A stretch of 64,000 nucleotides of DNA, taken from NCBI GenBank assembly GCA_016987375.1, contig PJRA01000263.1, positions 1,310,169 to 1,374,168 on the forward strand. Direction: 5' to 3'. Source of the DNA: Brachionus koreanus. Taxonomy: Eukaryota > Rotifera > Eurotatoria > Ploima > Brachionidae. The first letter of the stretch is position 1. The number at the start of each line of letters is the position of its first letter. The notes under the pieces were generated by a model that worked only from the letters and a program-made list of their open reading frames with translations, did no database searches and was not told the DNA's origin. The position numbers were made by a program, and so were the translations under genes. Of this stretch, positions 36,480 through 47,401 are shown in pieces.

Positions 36480-39113
36480 TTAATTCCATGTTATTTTAAA
36501 AATTTCTTTGGATAACAGATCGATTGAAAAAGATCTAATCTTTAAAACTTTGTTTTCCTGATCATAGATAAAATTTTGATACAAGATTCCATCTAGATTT
36601 ACTTCTTTCACTGGTTCATCAACACCAAGTATTTTTAAATCGCTTAAAATCATATTCGTCTTATATCTAAAATAGTATCTATTAATCTCCAAAATATTTT
36701 GTGTAGAAAAGAACATTAAATAATTGAAAATATTCTCATTAAGTGCATCAAACGATTCGCCATCATCCCAGTACAAATATCCAGCAGCTCGTTTTCCATT
36801 CTGTGTTTCATTTTCAGTTAGTGACACTATCAGACCAAACGAATTTTCTCTTGATAATTTAGTATTAACATCTGGATGCTGATACGGAATTATTTTTCCC
36901 CCTCTAACATGAATAGGAATATCATCGAGTGACACATTTAAAGTTTGATACTGACCTTGGCTCAAATCAATTCTAGAACCACTTCTGTAATTGTACCAGG
37001 TGTCGTTGGGAAAATAAGCCTGAACTGTTTGAACACCTTGGTCAAGCACTGGCGTGATTAGAATTGCTTCGCCAAGCATAAATTGACGGTCTATTTTGTG
37101 AGTTTGAACATCTTGTGGAAATTCAAAAAACAACGGTCTTACAACTGTTTCGCCAATTTGACTGCTAGTAAAGAACAAACCATACAAATAAGGCAATAAA
37201 GCATATCTTGTTTTCAAGGCTTTTTTTATTATTTCCTGAGCAGGTTTGCTAAACACTGCCGGATCTTGATCTTTGTTATCTATTGAATTATGATTTCTCA
37301 TAAAAGGATAAAAAGCACCCAACTGGGTCCATCTTATGCACAATTCTTCTGTGGTGTTTCCAAAAAATCCGCACACATCGGCTCCTACTTGTGATATGCC
37401 AAACATGTTAAATGAGAGAATAGCAGGAATAGAATAATAGAGATCATCCCAAGTGGCTGAATTGTCGCCTGTCCAATGCGCTGCAAACTTTCCTGTTCCG
37501 CTAAACGATGATCTGGTCAAAACAAAAGGTCTTTTGTTACTTTTTATATTCAACAATGCTTTGTAACTTGCTGCAGACTCAAAATGGCCATACATATTGT
37601 GTAAATTGTAATGATTTGATAAGTATTGTTCAGAACTTGGACAAATAGATTTGGAATACAACTTACCACCAAGTACTTTGGGCAAATAAGGTGGCTCATC
37701 ATATCTATTTCCAGTGCAGCCTTTTGAACTACCGTCTACAAAATTAGAAGGTTCATTCATGTCTATCCAAAGACCATCAAATGGTATTTTATCATAAAAA
37801 TTTTTTGCCAATTCAGACCACCATTTTGTTGTGTTTGGATTTGTAAAATCAGGATATACCGTCCAACCTGGCCATACATTTCCAATTAATGGTTCACTCT
37901 CATTAAAATAACGTATAAAAACATTATCTTTAATGCCATTGTCATAAGGAATATATCCGCTTAAATTATGAATACCTGGATCAATAATGTTAATGTAATG
38001 CATGCCATTTTTGTGCAAGTCTTCAATAATTTGAGGCAGTGTGGAAAAATTTTTGGCATCATAGGTCCAATCAAGCCTGTCCTGCATGGCATCTATGTCT
38101 GTCCATTGAACATCGTAAGGTATTCCAATTGCCCTGTTTCGTTCTATGACCAGGCGTAAGTTTTCTGAAGAAGAGTAGCCCCATCGACAAAGGTGAAAAC
38201 CTAGAGTGAAATATTGAGGCATTTGAGAAGTGCCTATCACAAGTGTGTGTTGAAAAATAACATCAGATGGACTCGGACCTAAGTAAACATAAAAGTCAAT
38301 CACACCTCCAGTCGTGATCCAAGTTAATGCTGGCCTTGGAGTGATCAACGCTTCCATAGCATTTGAATTGTGAAAATAAAATCCCATAGAATCACCACTT
38401 TTGTCAACTGTCATATAGAATGGATGTGTTCCATATAAATTATTGTTCAGTGATGGTGAAATATCTCTATTCCAGAAAGTATATCGGCTCCAATTTGCTT
38501 CGTGAGCCAAGCTATCTCTGTGTTCGCCAAGGCCATAGAAATAGCTATTAGCTAAACTAGTTGAAAATTCTATGTATTGATCTGAGTAAATCAATGGTGC
38601 CACGCTGGTATCGATAATGATTCTACCAGTTGATTTGCGATATATTTTTATTGCAAACGGATTTTGATTAATAAAAATCTGATAGTCAGTGTCATTTTTT
38701 GGTTTAGATTTTTTTCTTATATTCAAGTTTGGAACTTCATATCGGTGATTATTTGGATCTATAATTTGGACTCTCAATGTTTGCTCGGATTCAAAGGTTA
38801 GCACAGCTTGTAAATTAAGAATTTCGTTTGGACGATGAGTCGGCTTATCTTTATAAAGTGAATAATTCAATTGATTGATGCTAAATTTGCTTGAAACAAC
38901 TTTATAGTTGGAAAAATTTTGTGGATAAAAGCAGTTGGGTGCTTCTATAGAACTTGTTGAATTTGACCAGCAACATTCGCGTCGCTCACATTCAGATTGG
39001 TTTGAGCCTTCTGGCATGCAGTTAAATCGACCCTCTAAAGTTATATTATCACATTTTGGACTTGAGCTTATAATAGAGTTAATTGAAAAAAGAAAGCAAA
39101 AAATTCTTATCAT
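36480..39113 (-). CDS. GAA: Glycoside hydrolase family 31 alpha-glucosidase with trefoil domain
   Basis: Single open frame of 877 residues from the first true ATG (39113). Residues 1-18 form a signal peptide. A P-type trefoil domain (about 20-62) contains CMPEGSNQSECERRECCW and NCFYP. The GH31 barrel follows, with nucleophile D451 in WIDMNEPSNF and acid/base D550 in HWTGDNSATW; their spacing fits lysosomal acid alpha-glucosidase and maltase-glucoamylase. The C-terminal beta domains include DIPIHVRGG and YLYWDDGES. It should release glucose from alpha-1,4 linkages in the lysosome or gut lumen. No transmembrane stalk is visible, which favours a soluble or lysosomal enzyme. It has no introns, unlike most genes here. 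Substrate preference cannot be read from the sequence. Confidence 0.88.
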   Translation of the reverse strand: MIRIFCFLFSINSIISSSPKCDNITLEGRFNCMPEGSNQSECERRECCWSNSTSSIEAPNCFYPQNFSNYKVVSSKFSINQLNYSLYKDKPTHRPNEILNLQAVLTFESEQTLRVQIIDPNNHRYEVPNLNIRKKSKPKNDTDYQIFINQNPFAIKIYRKSTGRIIIDTSVAPLIYSDQYIEFSTSLANSYFYGLGEHRDSLAHEANWSRYTFWNRDISPSLNNNLYGTHPFYMTVDKSGDSMGFYFHNSNAMEALITPRPALTWITTGGVIDFYVYLGPSPSDVIFQHTLVIGTSQMPQYFTLGFHLCRWGYSSSENLRLVIERNRAIGIPYDVQWTDIDAMQDRLDWTYDAKNFSTLPQIIEDLHKNGMHYINIIDPGIHNLSGYIPYDNGIKDNVFIRYFNESEPLIGNVWPGWTVYPDFTNPNTTKWWSELAKNFYDKIPFDGLWIDMNEPSNFVDGSSKGCTGNRYDEPPYLPKVLGGKLYSKSICPSSEQYLSNHYNLHNMYGHFESAASYKALLNIKSNKRPFVLTRSSFSGTGKFAAHWTGDNSATWDDLYYSIPAILSFNMFGISQVGADVCGFFGNTTEELCIRWTQLGAFYPFMRNHNSIDNKDQDPAVFSKPAQEIIKKALKTRYALLPYLYGLFFTSSQIGETVVRPLFFEFPQDVQTHKIDRQFMLGEAILITPVLDQGVQTVQAYFPNDTWYNYRSGSRIDLSQGQYQTLNVSLDDIPIHVRGGKIIPYQHPDVNTKLSRENSFGLIVSLTENETQNGKRAAGYLYWDDGESFDALNENIFNYLMFFSTQNILEINRYYFRYKTNMILSDLKILGVDEPVKEVNLDGILYQNFIYDQENKVLKIRSFSIDLLSKEIFKITWN

Positions 39114-40439
39114 TTTCAAACAAAAAACAAAAAAAATATTTAGAGAATATTTTTTCTTCGATTAAGCTTAGCCCTGAGAACAAAGCAATTTGCTTAAATT
39201 TTTTTTATAATAAAATATTATTTTTTAAATATCTATTAGCATTTTATTTTTATCAGTTTAAATTCAGAAAGGTTGAAATGTTATGCTTAATTTTTGAAGA
39301 TGTACAAAATACGACTATTTATTTTGCCTATAAGGCTCAAATTAATAAATCAATAAAAATTTCGGATTTTTAATTTTGATTATCACATCTTTGTATTAGC
39401 CAAATATCTTGCACATACTTATTTATTTTCATATTTTTTTTCCTTTTTCTTTTCTTGTAGTGTTGAGAATCGGCCAACCCAGGCCAGTCCAAACACGCTC
39501 AAAACTTTAGACCAAATTCTTAGACCAAAATTTCTCAAGAAGCTTAAGTTTAGTCTAATTTCTGGAATTAAACAAAGATTTGAGATAATTCACAAAAGTT
39601 TCATTAAATTAAAAGTTTCATTTGCTTCAATTCGAATTTTGAAAAAAATGTCTTGTTTAATAATTTTTCGATTTCTATAAAACATTCAATTGAGAAATAT
39701 TGGTCAAAAAATTTGGCCGTCGGTCAAATTGGCGGTCTTTCTCATGGTTAAAAAATTTTTTGTCCGCATTAGAGACCGCTTGTACGGTTCACAACACTAA
39801 TTTCCTTTGGAGCATTGACTCACATTACTTAATATTTCCACTCAATTCGGTCCTTTGCCTCAATCCTTACTTGTTCCCATATCATTTTCATTTCAGTGGG
39901 GAATAAACAATGAACATTTTAACAAGCGTTTTCAAAAAGCTAGTTTTATATAATAATAAAATACGAGAGAACGAAAGTCCCACTTTTTTTTTTTAATATA
40001 AGAATAATATATTTTAGATAAGAATTTGAAAACCTAATATGTTTTCACTTTAGATAAAAACAGGACACCAAACATTTTTGAGGATGTTCCATCTTTTATA
40101 ACCGAAGAAAGTTGTGGTATTTGCTGAGTATTTGTACCAAAAGGTTTGACCAATACAGTTTTTTATAATTATGGAAGAAAACCATAGGTCCGGTACCGTC
40201 TTTAAATAAGTTCTTTAATGACCAACACCATGTCTACTGTTTTGACTATTTATCTATTTATTATAACCCGAGATTTATTTTCGAGGGCTTTGAATGCAAA
40301 ATTCAATGCGCTATCGTGATCAATCAAGATCCTTAGCTATACCCTTCAGAGACGAATCCAAAGAGAGAGACCAGTCAAAATATCGATTTTGTTCAGGCTA
40401 GTATTTTTGGAACTCTAACAATATTAGGCACCAACTAAC
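39114..40439. other. Spacer upstream of the glucosidase gene
   Basis: Should contain the glucosidase promoter near 39.15 kb. About 39805-39900 is similar to 44318-44410 and marks an unnamed dispersed repeat. No coding sequence recognised. Confidence 0.4.
39805..39900. repeat. Unnamed dispersed repeat, copy 1
   Basis: Resembles 44318-44410 in the same orientation: both run GGAGCAT..A.TCA.., then TCTTTTGCCT or TCCTTTGCCT, then CAT.TCATTTC. Divergence is considerable and no family is recognised. Confidence 0.4.
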
Positions 40440-40928
40440 GGGTGATGCAAAAGTAAATGGACAAAAATTAAAAGCGAATATCTCAAAAAATAAAAATGAT
40501 ATTTAGTTCTGTTTTTTTTCTGATGTAAAGAATTTATTTTTCAATAGAATCATGATTTTTAAATAATGAAAAAACTCCATCGTGACCGATTTTTCCCAAA
40601 AACTTCGTTTGGGCTCTTGAGGGACATTTGGCGGGTTGATATCTTTGGTCACATAATTTACATTTTCGTTCATCCATGTTGTGCTTACCACAGAATAGTG
40701 AGCAGACGCTAAGTCAGGGCAAAAAACGTAGTCAAGGTCATCATGATACTCATGAATAAATGGGAGCAGTCGTTTATTCAAGCATTCGTCGATATAGATG
40801 CCCGAATTGATGGCAACCGACTTTGAAAATCGAAAAAGAGGCTTAGACATACCTCGATCAGATATGGCTATCCAAAAAAGCACCTTCTTTGGAAACTTCT
40901 TTTTTCCAACAAACCGAACACTGTCCAA
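40440..40928 (-). mobile_element. Mariner-like transposase remnant with one element end
   Basis: An open frame of about 141 codons reads FPKKVLFWIAISDRGMSKPL, FCPDLASAHYS and NPPNVPQEP. These are the conserved blocks around the second catalytic Asp of a mariner/Tc1-type transposase. The block that should carry the third acidic residue (normally RPIE-FW) reads KRSFW, so the triad is broken. The N-terminal third is missing. Just beyond the 3' end, 40440-40466 (GGGTGATGCAAAAGTAAATGG) looks like a mariner terminal repeat; its partner was not found. Confidence 0.7.
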
Positions 40929-41735
40929 CAGTAAGCGGTTTTGAAATTTGAAATTTTGAAATTTATTAAATTTATTTTAAGGACTTTTTGGAATAATGGG
41001 TTCTGATTATATTTATCTAAAATAAATAGTTTGACTAATTAATAACGACATAGCGGGCCAAATCATCTTCCATTACATAAGATTAACTTTTGTTCACATT
41101 TAATAAATAAATTAATAAATAAAATAAAAGTAATGATTCGATTGAAAGACCGTTTTTCAAGGGGATTAATTCATTCATTTAAAACAGCCTTGAAGCGTTT
41201 TTTTTTTCAAAGTATGCAAAAGATTAGTGCAGAATTTAAGTCACGTAAATCAATAAAGTCCAAAAGACTTTATTAGTATTTTTATTTTAAAAAAGGGATG
41301 TATGAATTTTGATCATTTTCACTTGAATCGTATTCTGTCGCAGAAATCAGTTACTTCACCACATTTCTTATTTTTTTAAATAATTTGGACAAAATTCTGA
41401 ACAGTTTTACTTTTTAGAATTTATGTTTTTTTTTTAAATAAAATCTCAAATCATGTGATTTGATTTAAATTTTGAATATTTTTACAAAAATTAAAAATTT
41501 TTTAAAATGTTACCAAAGTCTAAACTTTAAGTTTCTTTAAAATTAATATAATGTTTCTTTTCTTTTTGAAGAAAATCTTGTATGAGATATAATCTTTATT
41601 TTTTCCGATTTACTGCGCACCATTAAACACTTTTAATTTATCCCGACACACCTTCAAACACCTTGTAAATTCTAAAAGACCCATAAGTCAGAGCCTTGAT
41701 GAAAAGATCACTAACTAGAAACCAAAAAAAAAGTT

Positions 41736-41832
41736 CAAGTGCGGACTTTTAATTTTATTTCTTAGATGATGGGAAAATCTAGACGTGAACTTTTTACAAA
41801 AAAAAAAAAACAAAATTAAAAGTCCGCACTTT
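41736..41832. repeat. Short inverted repeat (MITE-like hairpin)
   Basis: AAGTGCGGACTTTTAATTTT at 41737-41756 is matched by its reverse complement at 41811-41831, giving arms of about 20 bp round a 55-bp loop. Probably a small MITE or the end of a larger one. Confidence 0.55.
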
Positions 41833-42221
41833 GACTTGGCTTGAGTCTTGTGACTTAAACAACTCTGCTAAAAATCATATTAAATTTTTCAATTAATTTT
41901 TTGTTTACGCGTTTTTTTTGGTGCTTCTACCACACCCTAAAATTTTTTCTAAAATGACTTCATTGTCATGTAAAAAATATGTGTTTTTGGCATTTCATTT
42001 CATGAAGTAAAAAAAATAAATTTTGGTCAAAAAGTATGTCAGCCCACTCTTAGGTCGAGATCCAAAAAACAGGATGTAGCCCTTAACATAATCCTCAATA
42101 ATAATTAATCTTTAAAGGTATCTCCATAATTTAGAATCAATTATTTTTTAAAAATAAAAAAACTATTCTTAATTATTTTATTAGATTTTATTTTGAAATG
42201 GGTAGTCAAGCCAATATTTTC

Positions 42222-42275
42222 GGTTTTTGACGCAGCATTATTACAGATTTTTTAATTTTAACGCTGCGTCAAAAC
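42222..42275. repeat. Short inverted repeat
   Basis: GTTTTTGACGCAGC (42222-42235) pairs with GCTGCGTCAAAAC (42263-42275), a 13-bp stem with a loop of about 27 nt. It lies in the spacer, 300 bp beyond the stop of the membrane-protein gene. Confidence 0.5.
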
Positions 42276-42581
42276 ATGAAAAGCGCATCTTTATCCACGC
42301 ATCTCAAAAGGACCAATTAAGTGAGAAACATTTTTCTCTTTTTTAAGAATTTTTATTATAAAGAGGTTCTTTGTACGAAATATCAACTAAACTAAAAATC
42401 AAAAAGACCCTTTTTTCAGATTTAAAAGACTCAAATTATGCAAAGAGTATATTTTTGTTAAAATATAAATAATTTATTTCAAAGACAAAGATTATCCAAA
42501 AGATAAAATTATATAAATATTTTTTAAAAATATATTTTTTGTATTTTCAAACTAATAAAAAACACATTAATTTTTCACATT

Positions 42582-43660
42582 TTATGTCTCTATTTTTGGT
42601 ATATCTTCAGTTTGATTTCTGTGAAAAATCTTTCGATTTGCATATCTCTTCCAGACAGTTTTATACAAAATAAATATTACAATTTTGGCAACAGCTAGTA
42701 AAAATGTAATGATTAGTAAAATAAGCGTAATAATGTTATTTCTTGATGGATTTGAAGCGTTGTAATTTTTTATAACGCTTCCCAGAAGAGCAAAATTTAC
42801 TACAAACCATGGTGAAAAATTATACAATAAATATCTTTGCCAAATGAAATTTTCAATCACAAAATAAACCACAGCAATTGTCAAAATGATAAACAGAATT
42901 ATTGTTGATGCAACGTCCTGTTCTGCTCCACATTCATATGCAAGAAATGTTGCAAAGTTCAAATTAGTTGCCAAAGTTAGCCATGTTGCAAATGTGGCCA
43001 ATCCATTTTGGGGTAAAATTCGAATAATTATCAAATCAAATATCATTCTACGTTCTTTTAGATCATTTTTACACTCATCAAACTTACGATAAAATATAAA
43101 CAGAGCAACATTTAATGGAATTACACAGAAAATAATCAAGAGTAAGCCCACTTAAAAATACAGTTAATTAATTTAGAAAAAGAAAATTTTAATTTAACCT
43201 ACTCCAATGAATTTGTTTGTCCACAGAAATAGCCATGCAATTATTGACAAATTGTTAATAATAAAAGCAATAAAAATTCCAAAGTTTAAAAAGTCAAATT
43301 TTCTATAAAATAGAGTATTGTCTTTAAGTCGACGGAATATATTTATAAATGCATAAATCAGCCATAAAGCATTCCAGACAAAAATAATTGTCCATACTGT
43401 TATAAAAACCCAAAAAGCTGGAGTAACCTCAATGAAGTAATCATCTGATATTCCACCAGCATCAGTTGGAAATAATTCTTTAACACAAAATTCAAAATTT
43501 AAATTTTAAAAAAGGAGAGCTAAAATGTTTTACTTGTTGTGCTATTGATTGGAAAGGATGCCAAAATGTTAAATCCCAGCATGGTCACATAGATAAGTAT
43601 ATTGCTTAAGATTAAAGCAACAACAAACCAATTATGCTTTGTTTTATCGGCAAAATACAT
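42582..43660 (-). CDS. Eight-helix integral membrane protein, three exons
   Basis: Exons 43660-43534, 43477-43199 and 43150-42582 join in phase to 324 residues. I count about eight hydrophobic helices: one in exon 1, two in exon 2, five in exon 3. The segment after helix 1 reads DAGGISDDYFIEVTPAFWVF followed by W-rich helices (VWTIIFVWNALWLIY). Proteins distantly like TspO/tryptophan-rich sensory proteins have a comparable TP-aromatic start and W-rich helices, but I cannot place the family firmly. The conserved-looking core of exon 3 is LPQNGLATFATWLTLATNLN. The C-terminal tail is charged and probably cytosolic. There is no signal peptide apart from helix 1. Function unknown. Confidence 0.72.
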
Positions 43661-44523
43661 TTTTTCCTTTTAATAATTACTTTATTTGCTTTTAATATTC
43701 ATATTTATACACAATTTTGAGAATGGATCACATTTTTTAAACAGCATTCAATTAAATTTAAGTAATATTTTGTCAAGGAATAAAGCCAAAAGCATAAGAG
43801 TAATAAAAAATTTTCTATTACACAATATTTTATTAAGTGCGTGTTTATTTGGTCTACTAGACAAGCTAAGCTTTTTCTCAAAAATTACTTTAAAAGTTAC
43901 GTATTTTTGCCAAAATTAGAATAATTTATTGCAAAAAATAAAGTAAATGTAACTAAGCGTTAGATAAGCAGTTTTCACAAATTCACGTTATTTTTGTTAC
44001 CTAAGGAACTGTTAAGCCAGTTATATAATGAAATTTGGAAAAAAAATACTTCGCTAGAAAACCAGACTAAGTTAAATATATTTCTTAACATCAACAAAAA
44101 CTTTACTTTAATTTTTTTTAGATTATAGAAAATAAAAAAGCTTTTAATACTAGAAGCAACAAACGAGTCATTTGAAAATTCTTTAAAAAATGATTACATT
44201 AATACTATTAACATTGATCATATTCTTCATTTTATTCATATTGATTATGCTGTTCATTCTTATCATTTTGATAAATAAAAATAAGTATATTATTTTTTTT
44301 CCTTTTTCACTTAGTGTGGAGCATAGAGTCATTACTTTTCGATTTCAACTTAAGACGATCTTTTGCCTTTATCTTTGCTTTACCTCATGTCATCTTCATT
44401 TCGATGTGCTCTTACGTGATTGTTTACATTTCTGCTTTAACCCAAACCAAAGCACAAATTTTAGAGCAAGAATAATTTTTCATAAAGCTTTCTTTTTATT
44501 TGAATAATAAAAATAAAATTAAA
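43661..44523. other. Spacer upstream of the membrane-protein gene
   Basis: A/T-rich. Copy 2 of the unnamed dispersed repeat lies at about 44318-44410. The short plus-strand open frames here have no recognisable content. Confidence 0.4.
44318..44410. repeat. Unnamed dispersed repeat, copy 2
   Basis: Divergent partner of 39805-39900, same orientation. It lies just left of the DDE transposon. Confidence 0.4.
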
Positions 44524-44973
44524 TAAGGTTCAGTTCATTGAATAATGGACCTTTTTTTGACAAATTTTTTTTTTCTATATTTTTATGTATTTTTGTATGA
44601 GGAATTCATTTTTATCAAAAAAAATTTTTTATCTTATTCCATTTCATATTTATACCGTTTTTCATATTTTGACTAAAAATTAAATTTTAAAAAATAACGC
44701 AAAATCATTACTATTTGAATTTAATTTTTTTCATTATCTAATTAATCATAAGTATTTATTGAAAAATAGAGAAAAAAATAAACAAAAATAACTCTAAATT
44801 TTTTAAATTTTAAAATTATTTGTAATTAAACAATATTTTATTTTAAAAAATTCAATATTAGTAAAAAATTCCTTTTTTTATTATTTAATTTAAGATTCTT
44901 CTGTGTTTCCAAATTTCTTCTGAACAAATAATAATTTTTATTTATTAGATTTTAATTGAATTATAATTATAAT

Positions 44974-45512
44974 NNNNNNNNNNNNNNNNNNNNNNNNNNN
45001 NNNNNNNNNNNNNNNNNNNNNNNNNNNNNNNNNNNNNNNNNNNNNNNNNNNNNNNNNNNNNNNNNNNNNNNNNNNNNNNNNNNNNNNNNNNNNNNNNNNN
45101 NNNNNNNNNNNNNNNNNNNNNNNNNNNNNNNNNNNNNNNNNNNNNNNNNNNNNNNNNNNNNNNNNNNNNNNNNNNNNNNNNNNNNNNNNNNNNNNNNNNN
45201 NNNNNNNNNNNNNNNNNNNNNNNNNNNNNNNNNNNNNNNNNNNNNNNNNNNNNNNNNNNNNNNNNNNNNNNNNNNNNNNNNNNNNNNNNNNNNNNNNNNN
45301 NNNNNNNNNNNNNNNNNNNNNNNNNNNNNNNNNNNNNNNNNNNNNNNNNNNNNNNNNNNNNNNNNNNNNNNNNNNNNNNNNNNNNNNNNNNNNNNNNNNN
45401 NNNNNNNNNNNNNNNNNNNNNNNNNNNNNNNNNNNNNNNNNNNNNNNNNNNNNNNNNNNNNNNNNNNNNNNNNNNNNNNNNNNNNNNNNNNNNNNNNNNN
45501 NNNNNNNNNNNN
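44974..45512. other. Assembly gap (539 Ns)
   Basis: Unsequenced run inside the DDE transposon. It hides the N-terminus of the transposase, and possibly other coding sequence. The long inverted repeats are a likely cause of the assembly failure. Confidence 0.97.
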
Positions 45513-46838
45513 ACTAAGTTTATAAACGAAAAATACATAGAACTGACAGGTGATGTAATTAAGACTGGTCAGTTTATTCGCTCAGAATCGTCTTGTAGAA
45601 GAGATTTAATAAAATGGGGAGCAAAGTGGGATAAAAATGGAAAAAGACCTTTCTTTGAAGGTCATGAGCGTTCTGATGTAATTCAATATAGAAATGAGTT
45701 AATCAGCAATTTAGTGGCTAATAAGCATTTTTACTATTTACCAACTGAATGTAAAGAAGTTGCTCCAGCATGGATTAGACCGGAAGAAAAAAAGTTAATT
45801 TTAATCGCTCATGATGAAACTTCGTATCGTTCAGGTGAACAATCAAGTCATAGATGGATATTTGAAGATCGTGCACCCTTTTTAAATAAAGGAAGAGGAA
45901 AAACAACTATGCTTAGTGATTTTGTAGTAGCTCATCCTGATGGACCTTATATTACATTAAGTGATGACGAATGGAATAAAGCATTACAAAAATATCCGGA
46001 ATTGTCACAAAAGTCAAATGATGTGACATATCTTGAAAACTCTGCTACTGCAGTAACTATATTAGGAAAACAGCCTTTTTTTAATAATAATAGTATTTTG
46101 GAACAATTTGAACGTCTTTTTAAAATTATTGAATTTAAAGATTGTTTTAGAAATCACGAAATTAATATTTTAGTTGATAACGCAACTACTCATTCAACCA
46201 GAGTATTTTCCTTGAATGATTTTGGTAAAAATATTGGAACAAGATGTCCAGTGAGTTTAATAGAATGGGAACAAAACGGAGTACTTAGGAATTTAGATCT
46301 TTATTTTAAAACAGGAGTTAATAAAGGAAAAAGCAAAGGACTTTTTCATATTTGTAAAGAATTAGCTTTATTATTTTCATATTTTAATTACAAAAAACTA
46401 AAAATTTATTCAAAAGGGCTAATTGAGAAAAATGTAAAATTTAAAGATAAAAAACTCGAAGCTCTAATTGAATTGGCTAAAAAGCATCCAGCTTTTAATA
46501 CTGCTACAAAAATTGAATCACTGGCATTTTCTTATAATGTTAAGATAATATTTTTGCCAAAATATCACTGTGAAATGAATCATATTGAAAGTGTATGGTG
46601 TTTTTCAAAGAACTATTGGCGGAAACGAAACGATCAAACGTTTGACAGAAGTCTTGAACTTATTTTAGATTCAAGAAGGGAATTTGAAAAAACTGATATG
46701 AATATTAAACTTTGGAGAAGATTTTGGAAAATAGTTTTAGCATATCATAATAAAAAAATGTATAAAGAAGTTTTAGCAGAATTTTTTGGAAAAAAAGCAA
46801 AATCAAATGTAATTGAACACAGAAGAATCTTAAATTAA
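45513..46838 (+). CDS. DDE transposase (IS630-like eukaryotic family), 5' end in assembly gap
   Basis: The frame is open from the gap edge to the stop, 441 residues. An apparent start at 45714 is a GTG inside the frame and is not the true start. Motifs in order: FFEGHERSDVIQYRNE; first catalytic Asp in LIAHDETSY; RGKTTMLSDFVV; second Asp in ILVDNATTH; acid at the third site in PKYHCEMNHIESVW. This block order is that of the IS630-related DDE transposases common in fungi and found in invertebrates, which cut and paste at TA. A DNA-binding domain is expected in the hidden N-terminus. All three acidic sites and the reading frame are intact, so the protein could be active. The last codons lie within the terminal inverted repeat. 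AATAAA follows within a few bases of the stop. Confidence 0.88.
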   Translation, partial: TKFINEKYIELTGDVIKTGQFIRSESSCRRDLIKWGAKWDKNGKRPFFEGHERSDVIQYRNELISNLVANKHFYYLPTECKEVAPAWIRPEEKKLILIAHDETSYRSGEQSSHRWIFEDRAPFLNKGRGKTTMLSDFVVAHPDGPYITLSDDEWNKALQKYPELSQKSNDVTYLENSATAVTILGKQPFFNNNSILEQFERLFKIIEFKDCFRNHEINILVDNATTHSTRVFSLNDFGKNIGTRCPVSLIEWEQNGVLRNLDLYFKTGVNKGKSKGLFHICKELALLFSYFNYKKLKIYSKGLIEKNVKFKDKKLEALIELAKKHPAFNTATKIESLAFSYNVKIIFLPKYHCEMNHIESVWCFSKNYWRKRNDQTFDRSLELILDSRREFEKTDMNIKLWRRFWKIVLAYHNKKMYKEVLAEFFGKKAKSNVIEHRRILN

Positions 46839-47401
46839 ACAATAAAAAAAGGAATTTTTTACTAATATTGAATTTTTTAAAATAAAATATTGTTTAATTA
46901 CAAATAATTTTAAAAATTAAAAAATTTAGAGTTATTTTTGTTTATTTTTTTCTCTATTTTTCAATAAATACTTATGAGTTTGAGATGGCGATACATGATT
47001 TTGTAAATCAAAGAATTTGCTACAAACTGATCATATTTAATTAGTAGCTTTGTATATTGTCTTTTCATTGAAAAAGGCTTAAAGTTAAATATCATAAGTT
47101 TTTGTATTTTCTTATTTTTTTCCATAAGAGACAAATAAAAAAATTAAAGTAGTATATTTTTTAAAAGCTTACAAAATGCTAATTTAGATAATGAAAAAAA
47201 TTAAATTCAAATAGTAATGATTTTGCGTTATTTTTTAAAATTTAATTTTTAGTCAAAATATGAAAAACGGTATAAATATGAAATGGAATAAGATAAAAAA
47301 TTTTTTTTGATAAAAATGAATTCCTCATACAAAAATACATAAAAATATAGAAAAAAAAAATTTGTCAAAAAAAGGTCCATTATTCAATGAACTGAACCTT
47401 A

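Larger units (their letters stand above)
40929..42581. other. Spacer downstream of the membrane-protein gene
   Basis: Contains two short foldbacks (41736-41832 and 42222-42275) and otherwise A/T-rich DNA. No gene seen. Confidence 0.4.
44526..47399 (+). mobile_element. IS630/Tc1-superfamily DDE transposon with very long terminal inverted repeats
   Basis: The ends are perfect inverted repeats beginning AGGTTCAGTTCATTGAATAA and are flanked by TA (44524-44525 and 47400-47401), the target duplication of Tc1/IS630-type elements. The left arm (44526-44908) matches the right arm (46817-47399) almost base for base, except that the right arm carries about 205 extra bases (about 46978-47182). The arms reach into the transposase: the left arm holds an inverted copy of the last codons. 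The interior has one transposase gene and a run of Ns. The near-identity of the arms suggests a young insertion. Confidence 0.85.

Noticed and set aside
44945..45538. Open frames of nearly 200 codons across the N run on both strands
   Set aside because: They consist almost wholly of unknown bases and are artefacts.
45714..46838. Transposase reading frame starting with its own Met at 45714
   Set aside because: The codon is GTG within a frame that stays open and family-like back to the gap edge at 45513; the true start is hidden in the Ns.
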